Shown: positions 57,450-64,000 of the stretch, piece after piece
Numbering within the stretch: the stretch's first letter is position 1
Layout: every line of letters starts with the position of its first letter
Source of the DNA: Datisca glomerata
Lineage: Eukaryota > Streptophyta > Magnoliopsida > Cucurbitales > Datiscaceae
Length of the DNA: 64,000 nucleotides
Assembly: GCA_003255025.1 (NCBI GenBank)
Contig: QANY01002872.1
Location: 681,738 to 745,737, forward strand
Direction: 5' to 3'
Position numbers and translations under genes: made by a program
Notes under the pieces: model-generated
What the model was told of the DNA's origin: nothing
Database searches by the model: none
The model's input: only the letters and a program-made list of their open reading frames with translations

Positions 57450-59050
57450 GAAAGAAGTTGTCTCATTAATGCTAATAAGCAACCTCTCATTGTTTTCATC
57501 AAGGCCTCAACCATTGAAGCTTCCATTTTCTCTACCACATCTTGACACCTTCTTGGGCTCGATGATTGGCTTGCTCCCTCACCTCTTCAGCCTTCGATCT
57601 GGTAGCTTCAGTCTTGCTACTCATTTCATTAATTTCATGTTCCTTAATAGTGAGTTGACGTTTTAGGTCAGATACTTCTTATTTTCATTTGACCAACCAC
57701 CGCCAACACTGTTAAGTTTGATGGCAAGAGCGTTGTCGTAAAGGCGGCCTACAAAAGAAAAAAATGGTCGTTAATAAATATTAGTAACAACAAAGTAATG
57801 AAAAATAGTACAGCCTACCCTTAAAAGACTGTGGTTTACTTACCCTTCTAAAGAGCCTCAACATTTCTTCCCCCAAATGATCAGCGTTAACTGGGCACTA
57901 GAGATGGCTCATGATCAGGTGAGAAGTTTCATGGTCAACCAAATGGTTAGTTTCATAAGGAATCCACAAGTTAAAAACCTGGTGGAAAAAAAGTCCAGAA
58001 CACATAGAGAGATGCAGAAGACAGGAAGGCAAAAAGTTCCCCTGAAAAGAAGGTTGAACGGGGGCAATAAGAGGAGATGAAGCCTTGAGAGCTAAACAAG
58101 TAGGGAGTGGGGAATTTGAAAGTCCCACTGCAACGGGCAACGACCCAGAATCAGTCGCCAACTAGGGATGGATGTTGTAGTTGCTAGAAAGTTGGATGAA
58201 TAACTGAATAGGCCTCATGCTTTCAAAGGCTTCAGTGACAAAATGAGAAGTGGAGGAAGAGTTTATTGCAGGAAGAGTAGGTGTAGTCAAAGGCCGAGGA
58301 AGAGTTTGAAGGAAAGGGGCTTCTCGTTTAGGGTCTAGGAGCCTCTGCCAATCGCGAGCTCTAACTCTGTAGGTGGCAATGATATTGGATTTGTCATCGA
58401 GAGTCTCATACAGGCGGATATTCTTACTCTTATCTGAATAAGAGGAAGAAAAACTTAGAAAAACTAGAGCAAGAAAGCAGGGCTGAGAGGGGTATGGTCA
58501 TGTACCAAACGACCTCCACTCAGTAGGAATTCGAAAGTGCTCTTCCGCCTCTCAACTTACCTCCAACTTGAAAAGACTCTGCATTCCACCATTTGTAACA
58601 TTTTGGTAGGTCTAGAGTAAATGGTTTGCAAACTAGAATGTTATTTATAGCAGCAATGAGTGTTCCATTTTTGGCGTAAAACAATTAGAAGTCATTTAGC
58701 CCTAAGGCATCGCTATACAGGCATTCAAGAGATTTTTTTAAAAGGTGAGTGATCGAAAGGGAAAAAATCATTTACAATCATGTGTGCTGAAAAAGTACGA
58801 GGCAATTCAGGAATTGAAAACACAAAAGTATCATATAGGTATTTGGGTAACTAAGCAGGATAAAGGTCGTGATAGTTGAGATGAAAACCTAAACAAAGGG
58901 GAAACTGGGAACCTAAAACCTAACGCGATGCGCATGGTCCTAAAGTTGAGTTCTCCTGGAGAATACAATAGGCTTTTACAAGCTCTCTATTAGAGTAAGA
59001 GCAAGAGATGCGGTTAGGGAAAGCCCTGCGAAACGATTTACAAACCGATC
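57450..59050 (-). pseudogene. antisense reading frame of the Tat-like element, decayed
   Basis: Minus-strand text includes RTMRIALGFRFPVSPLFR (about 58935), resembling the GLRFP..P..R block of the plant-transposon-type protein often encoded antisense in Tat/Grande elements. A coil KTEATRSKAEEVREQANHRA (about 57625-57565) and VSDLKRQLTIKEHEINEM fit its C-terminal coiled coil. Between them the frames are interrupted, for example by a Pro/Ser/Thr-rich block (LPRPLTTPTLPAINSSSTSH, about 58310-58250). Function of this protein family is unknown. Confidence 0.5.
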
Positions 59051-59459
59051 AAACTCCCCCAATTTCTAATCCTGGGAACATAATATGAAAAACCTACCGC
59101 CATTGAAAATTTGAGAGAATAGTAAGAAGATGAATGAAGTAGGAACTTACAGGAACATGGATGACGCATAGAAAGAAAGAAAGAATGAATGCACCTCAAA
59201 TATATATGTTATCGCGGATATGAAGAGGCAGAGTCCATTGGAAAAATAATCACTGTAAAAAAGGTGAAGCGGCATGAAGGAACAATTAGTGTACGAAATA
59301 GGAAAAGGAAGACACGCGGAATCTGATTAGGGGAGGAAAGAGCAGCAGAATCTCAACAGACTATAATGCTTTTCCTTCCGACAAAGTAATGATGACATGT
59401 ATCAGTGTGAAACAGTGCATAGGTAGAAAGGAATGATTACTAACATGATGTCATCAGCA

Positions 59460-59870
59460 ATTAAGAAAAGATAACTCACTTGTCTCGTGCTTCACATCAT
59501 CTTAAAACATTTTAAGTAAAACAAGGACATTTGTATGGGGATCAATACGCGTTCAAAAAGCAGGTAGCTGCTGAGCAATGGAAAATAGATGCCTGAAACC
59601 CGATGATGCATGAAGACGTTGGGAGTGCTAGGATGTTGTGGTAGTCTAAGCAATAGAAATGAGTTGGATTCGGTCAAATCAGTTATCACAACTGCCATAT
59701 CCTTGTTATCAGTAGGATAATGGCTATGAAAAAAGAGCCTATAAATACGTCTTATGTATCAATCAAAAGGCAATTCAATACATCCTACATATGGAATAAA
59801 TTGTATTTTCTCTTTTAGTGTTTTACGCCCTTCAAAGTTCATATTTTAGTCAATTGTAATCCATTCTATA
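59460..59870 (+). repeat. LTR-like 3' end of the Tat-like element
   Basis: TAGGATAATGGCTATGAAAA is followed by AGCCTATAAATACGTC, a TATA box at about 59740, and then AGGCAATTCAATACATCC. This is the layout of gypsy U3/R borders. No matching 5' LTR was found in the window, so the extent is approximate. Confidence 0.45.
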
Positions 59871-60086
59871 TTAGAGCTACAAAGGGAAAATAATTCTTTA
59901 CATACTTTTATGCGCTTGATTGGAAAGCTTTTTTTAAAAATTTCTACTTTTATAAAATAAAATTCATTTGGATTGAAATAACAAAATTGAAAATAAAAAA
60001 CTGCACTTTTTAAAATAGTTCTCAATTCATTGTCCACACCTTTTGCAGAGCCATCAGACTTTGTAATCGGAGGTTTAGTAGAGAAT

Positions 60087-60373
60087 CTAACTATGCCAAG
60101 CAAAGTGCAAATTTTCTGTTGAAGCTAAAAGCTCGATGAAACATAGCCTTGCTCGTAACCAACCCACAGAAATTGGCCTCCAATATCTACAATTAGCTTC
60201 AAAGGGAGAAGAGGGGTTCTCTGGTTGATGTGGGTGATGTATTGAAGAGAGGAGTCCTTGGTGATAGGAAAAACAAGTGCTTTGGGACGGAAAGGGGATT
60301 TGGCTAAGGAAGAAGAGGAAATTATAAATAGAGTAACGACGAAGTAGAGAAGGAAATGAAATGGAAAAGCCAT
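60087..60373 (-). pseudogene. EDGP / basic 7S globulin-like gene with an internal deletion
   Basis: From the ATG at 60373 the minus strand reads a hydrophobic signal peptide (FHFLLYFVVTLFIISSSS) and then FRPKALVFPITKDSSLQYIT, INQRTPLLPLKLIVDIGGQF and LWV, the N-terminus of plant EDGP/basic 7S globulin proteins. These are extracellular, catalytically inactive relatives of pepsin-type proteases that inhibit cell-wall glycanases. After QGYVSS the frame ends. One base out of frame it continues AFSFNRKFALCLA (about 60127-60087), which in intact homologues lies well over 100 residues further on. So the middle of the gene, with its Cys-rich part, is deleted and the rest is absent. A TATATAAA box lies about 75 bp upstream. 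Intact family members are about 430 residues. Confidence 0.75.
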
Positions 60374-60446
60374 TGGAAGATATCTTAGTTGATTTTAAAA
60401 TGTCTGTAAGTGGTTTGATGAAATGTAGCACAAGGATGAGGGATAG

Positions 60447-60458
60447 TTTTTATATAAA
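60447..60458 (-). promoter_or_regulatory. TATA box upstream of the EDGP-like remnant
   Basis: The minus strand reads TTTTATATAAAAAC about 75 bp before the ATG at 60373, the expected position for a short 5' leader. It suggests a former intact promoter. Confidence 0.45.
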
Positions 60459-60479
60459 ATAAGGAGAAAATATTCGGTA

Positions 60480-61000
60480 GTATTGAATATTCATTACTCC
60501 TTCACATAATCAATTGCCACGTGTTTAAAAATATTATATTTTATTCATATTTTGAGGAGAGAATAATTTTTTTTTAAAATTTATAAAATGATATTGAGTA
60601 CTGAATATTCGGTATTCTAGAAGTATCAGAAAATTTTCCTAAAGTAATAGAGAAATGTGTATATCGGGACTAGAATTTTTTGTGGGGAAAATGGCAAGAG
60701 TTTTGTGGGTATGGGTTTGAAGAAGAGCAGGAGTGGAGAGGTAGTATCGTCACCGATGAGGGAGTGAGGGAGAGAGAAGAGAGAGAGATGTGATGTGATA
60801 TTTAAAATAAAAAAAATTAATGATGTGATATTTAAAATAATTTTTTATTTAAAAAATCACAAAAAAATTATAACAATCATCCAAACAAATATTCTTCTAC
60901 ACGTCTTTTAATAAAAAATTTCTAAAATTAATTTTAGAAAACTCATTGATAAAAGCAATACAAAGCAAACTCTTTTATATAAGACATCATGGAGTTCCGT
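60480..61000. other. no recognised gene
   Basis: AT-rich, with a GTGATATTTAAAATAA direct repeat (60794-60809 and 60825-60840) and a GAGAGA-rich patch near 60770. No coding, LTR or MITE end was assigned. Confidence 0.45.
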
Positions 61001-61144
61001 TATTATTTTTAACACTGCTGGATGCACCACTCTCTTGCCCATGTTTTCTTTTCCTCTAATAAGTTAAAGCCATAGTGTCGATCCCTTATGGAGCTTTTGA
61101 GCATGTTCCTCCACTTCGAGAGACTCCTTTGGAGGTTGTATTCG

Positions 61145-61549
61145 TTAAAATTGGACTTCAATACCTTCGAGGTTGAATTTCATGGTTAAGTCTAAAACAT
61201 TCCACATGATAGATCCTAGACCCCTTAACCAATCAACTCCCAAGACAACATCACATCCATCTAAAGTCAATACATAGATATTAGCAATAACCTTTACATT
61301 TTGTAAATTAATTGCCACTACCCGATAGTAACTCGTGAAAGGCATACTATCTCCATTAGCTACCTTAACTATAAGATGGATTTGTCCCACTGGCAGTTTT
61401 GCTCTCCTTTCTACATATGGATCTACAAAACTATGTGTACTTCTTGTGTCAATAAAAATCAAAACCTTCTGGTTTTTAATAAATCCTTCAATCCTCATAG
61501 TTTTTGGAGCTAATGAACCTGCCATGGCATGTAAAGAAATGCCTAACAA
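61145..61549 (-). pseudogene. chromovirus (gypsy) aspartic protease, left-hand element
   Basis: Open for 134 codons. It reads ISLHAMAGSLAPKTMRIEGF, FIDTRSTHSFVDPYVERRAK (active-site block), VKVANGDSMPFTS and LTLDGCDVVLGVDWLRGLGS, the RVP_2 pattern of gypsy gag-pol proteins. The active-site triplet is Asp-Thr-Arg where the family has Asp-Ser/Thr-Gly, so it would be inactive. Similarity to the RT-side linker fades near 61000, where the element appears truncated. Confidence 0.85.
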
Positions 61550-61589
61550 ATTCTCTAGCTCTTATCCCTCCTTAATCGGTTCTCCATAT

Positions 61590-62664
61590 TAAATTAGCGC
61601 TAGCTACCCTTCACATGACTCAACTACCTCTTCTACAGTCTCTTCCAATCCCTCCAATAAAATTTTTTTTGGCTTGTTACATTTGTGTCCTAAGTGAAAT
61701 TTCTCATTACAGTTAAAGCATAACCACTTTTCCCTTCTCTCTTTCATTGGAGCTTGGTTTAGCCTTTCAATATAGAATGAAGGTTTTTCTGTTATGGATT
61801 AAGGCACCGGGAAAATTTTAGGGTCGGGTTCTTGGGGGAAGGTATCTTTTATAGGGAAGTTGGTGTAAGTATTTTGGGGTTGTAAGTTGGGTTTACTAGG
61901 GCTGGATGATAAAGTTTACCTGAGGCCCCAATATACCTCATTGTCACTTCTTCTTCCTGCAATTTTGCTAAACCAAAGTCAGCTGAAAGTGTATTAGGTT
62001 TTAACATAGTTGCCATAATTTTTAATTCATCCTTTAGGCCACTAATAAAGGTAGTAATTCTGAATTTCTTCTGTGAGCACCTTAATTTTGTTAGATAAAA
62101 CTTTAAATTCAGTTTGGCACTCTTCGATAGTCGACACTTGCCTCAAGTTAGTAAAAGTTCCTATGAGATCCTCATATGTATCTTGAGGGCTTTAAAGAAA
62201 TTCTCCCAACTCCCAATAGGACCCGAATCATTTATCCAACCAAACAAAGGTAAAGACTTTCCTTCCATATGGAAGAAGACAATATCTAATTTTTGCTCAT
62301 CTAGAGGATGGGAATAGCCAAGAATCTATTCAGCCTTAAGGATCCAATCCATGGGTTCAGACCCATCACAAATTGGAAAATCCACCATAAGAGTTCTAGC
62401 TTGTATTCTCCCATTTCTTTCAAACAATGGATTAGGAATAAATTGATCTCTAGTATTAGTTGATCCTTCTCCTCCATTATCTTAATATTGGATGTTTTTG
62501 TGCCCTGCTAACTGATCATAATTGCTTTCCAGATTGCTGAGTTGCTGCAACACGGCTTCCAGCATGAGTTTTTTCTTATTTTGTTCTTCCTGCAAGTGAA
62601 CAGTTTCTTCCTTGAGTATGGTTACAACATCAGACAGTAAAGCTTGGCGTGTACCCTCAACCAT
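61590..62664 (-). pseudogene. chromovirus gag with zinc knuckle
   Basis: The start codon at 62664 follows the PBS by about 15 bp. It opens MVEGTRQALLSDVVTILKEE and a Gln/Leu-rich coil to 62482. The retrotransposon-gag region follows in shifting frames (about 62400-62000, for example DWILKAE and FHMEGKSLPLFGWI). A zinc knuckle CFNCNEKFHLGHKC lies at about 61724-61683. The arrangement coil, gag, knuckle, protease matches chromoviral gag-pol. Frameshifts break it. Confidence 0.75.
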
Positions 62665-62689
62665 GGTGTAGGATCTCTACTATGATACC

Positions 62690-63112
62690 TGTTATGGTGG
62701 CAGTTAATTTAGTGTTTAATTTTTAGTACGCACATCGAAGCACCTAAGTCTCCCACTTTGTATTCACAATTTTGTAATCAAACGAACTTCTTTCATTAAA
62801 GTAAACAACAAAAATAAATAAGCACATATATTGGACTTGGTCAAAAGACTACTAACATACTGACCCACAACACACACTACTTAACTGACCATTATCCCAC
62901 TAAGGATAATAACATACCACTAACATAAGACTGAGCCATATGGCATAACACACAATTAAATAAATAAATTAACTACTACAAGCAGACCCAATACGTGAGA
63001 ATAATTAAGCCCATGAGCTATTAAGTCCATTAGCATGACCCGATCGCCCATTAACATGTGTAGATGCACTGACGCTTCAAACAAGACCCTGAATAATTAC
63101 AGTGTCATAACA
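62690..63112 (-). repeat. LTR shared by two chromovirus copies
   Basis: On the minus strand it starts TGTTATGACACTG at 63112 and ends CCACCATAACA at 62690, a perfect 7-bp terminal inversion (TGTTATG/CATAACA). A polypurine tract AAAAGAGGGGAGCAA lies just upstream (63127-63113) and belongs to the right-hand element. A PBS-like GGTATCATAGTAGAG lies just downstream (62689-62675) and belongs to the left-hand gag. The order pol / LTR / gag means one LTR serves both. No partner LTR is in view. Confidence 0.8.
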
Positions 63113-63165
63113 TTGCTCCCCTCTTTTGAAACCCTTGTCCTATTGGTAGGAAATGGCTGTAGGAG

Positions 63166-64000
63166 CTATTCACAATCCACCCATGTCTCGTCCTCTACAG
63201 CCATGCCTTTCCACTTAATTAGAAGCTCGACTCCAGCTGTGCGTCCCTTATTGATTATTCTTCGATGTAATACAATCTTGGGTTCAGGTTCAAGGATTCC
63301 AAATGCTACGATCTTTGGTAACTCGGCAAGGGTTGTTGTATGTTCTAGGATCGACTTCTTCAAACAAGACACATGAAAAATGGGGAAGATATGTGAGTTC
63401 GGTGGCAGATTTAGCTTGTAAGAGACCTTCCTAATTTCTACATTATAGTGTATGGTCCATAGTACCTCAGTGATAGCTTCAAATTCCACCTTACTACAAC
63501 ATACATTTTTCGGTATGTTGTGGCTACAAGTTAACTCTATCGGCCACCTTAACTTCACGCTTTGTTCTTTTACAATCCGTAAATAGTTTCACTGGCTTTT
63601 GTTTCTTTAAGGTTTTCTTGGACCAATTTATGGATAAAGTTTCGATCTCTAAGATCATCTTCTACTGCTTGAATTTGTGTAGCTCCCGGTTTATAAGGTA
63701 ACATTCCTGGTGGAGGTCGTCCGTAGATTACTTCGAATGGTGAAACCTTAGTTGAAGTGTGTTCAGAAGTGTTGTAAGCATATTCAGCTAAGGCTAGCCA
63801 TTTGGGCCAATCCCGTTGTCAATCACCTGAAAAATGCCTTAACCCTCTAATATCTTGTTCATCACCTCAGTTTGGCCATCCGTTTATGGATGATAAGCTG
63901 ATCTAAAGAGGATTTCTGTGCCACTGAGCCTGATTAATTCCTTCCAGAATTGGTTAATAAATATTGGATCCCTATCACTCACAATAGTTAGAGGAAAACT
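63166..64000 (-). pseudogene. chromovirus integrase and chromodomain (partial, runs off right edge)
   Basis: From the edge the minus strand reads SDRDPIFINQFWKELIRLSG, TEILFRSAYHP.TDGQTEVM (catalytic Glu block), then with frame changes GPNG, LNMLTTLLNT and EVIYGRPPPGMLPYKPGATQ. From 63558 to 63166 the frame is open: VSYKLNLPPNSHIFPIFHVS (integrase GPY/F-side), LKKSILEH, then the chromodomain GRTAGVELLIKWKGMAVEDE followed by TWVDCE. The aromatic and acidic positions LIKWKG...E.TW fit gypsy chromodomains, which steer integration to marked chromatin. A frameshift or stop breaks the upstream part. Confidence 0.85.

Larger units (their letters stand above)
51700..59870 (+). mobile_element. decayed Ty3/gypsy retrotransposon of Tat type
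   Basis: On the plus strand the order is gag end/protease (51700-52190), RT (53560-54530), RNase H (54786-55030) and integrase (55420-56460). Two minisatellites follow, then an antisense reading frame (57450-59050) and an LTR-like end. RT before integrase marks gypsy. The RT wording (ATSGHELLSFMDAF, VYVDDMLVKS) and an antisense frame downstream of pol are typical of the Tat/Grande-like lineage. No 5' LTR was recognised, and an unexplained 1.3-kb stretch interrupts pol at about 52190-53510. Confidence 0.75.

Overview
Plant nuclear DNA, most likely a eudicot. It is AT-rich, has spliced genes with GT..AG introns, an intact LBD (LOB-domain) transcription-factor gene, and a dense load of decayed plant transposons (CACTA, hAT, Ty1/copia, Ty3/gypsy). 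Runs of C or G beside N bases at 22581, 26735-26744 and 37134 show that the assembly is unsure at those points. I see no rRNA, tRNA, CRISPR or bacterial-type operon.

Layout. 1-8.1 kb: a palindromic 82-bp satellite, a CACTA remnant, a SINE-like repeat pair, and a non-coding LTR element (about 3.2-7.9 kb) full of minisatellites with a 1.2-kb solo LTR inside it. 8.5-13.7 kb: a decayed but nearly complete CACTA transposase locus carrying an internal 479-bp tandem duplication, abutting a copia PBS/gag fragment. 14.6-17.2 kb: the only gene that looks functional, a two-exon LBD18-like gene on the minus strand. 17.6-22.0 kb: sparse, with microsatellites and a gypsy-like LTR fragment.

22.1-38.1 kb is a three-level nest: an outer CACTA element (22081-38105, 3-bp duplication ATG/ATG), a copia element inside it (about 22758-35431, minus strand), and a second CACTA element (25191-33035) inside the copia reverse transcriptase. 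The innermost element carries exon-sized pieces of host genes: an NF-YC/DRAP1-like histone-fold exon, a pescadillo (PES) exon, and an unrecognised 66-codon open exon. This gene capture by a CACTA element is the most interesting content of the window.

38.1-43.2 kb: sparse, with an LTR-like block, a long ATT microsatellite and a hAT-like end. 43.3-49.2 kb: a small non-autonomous hAT element (perfect 8-bp duplication) split by a nearly complete but stop-riddled copia element. 51.7-59.9 kb: a decayed gypsy element of Tat type, with minisatellites and an antisense reading frame downstream of pol. 60.1-60.4 kb: an EDGP/basic 7S globulin-like gene fragment with an internal deletion. 61.0-64.0 kb: a chromovirus arrangement, integrase-chromodomain / LTR / gag, on the minus strand and running off the right edge.

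Most of the window is therefore transposon strata. LBD18-like is the only gene whose frame, splice sites and motifs are all intact. Coordinates of decayed elements are approximate unless a terminal motif and target duplication are quoted.
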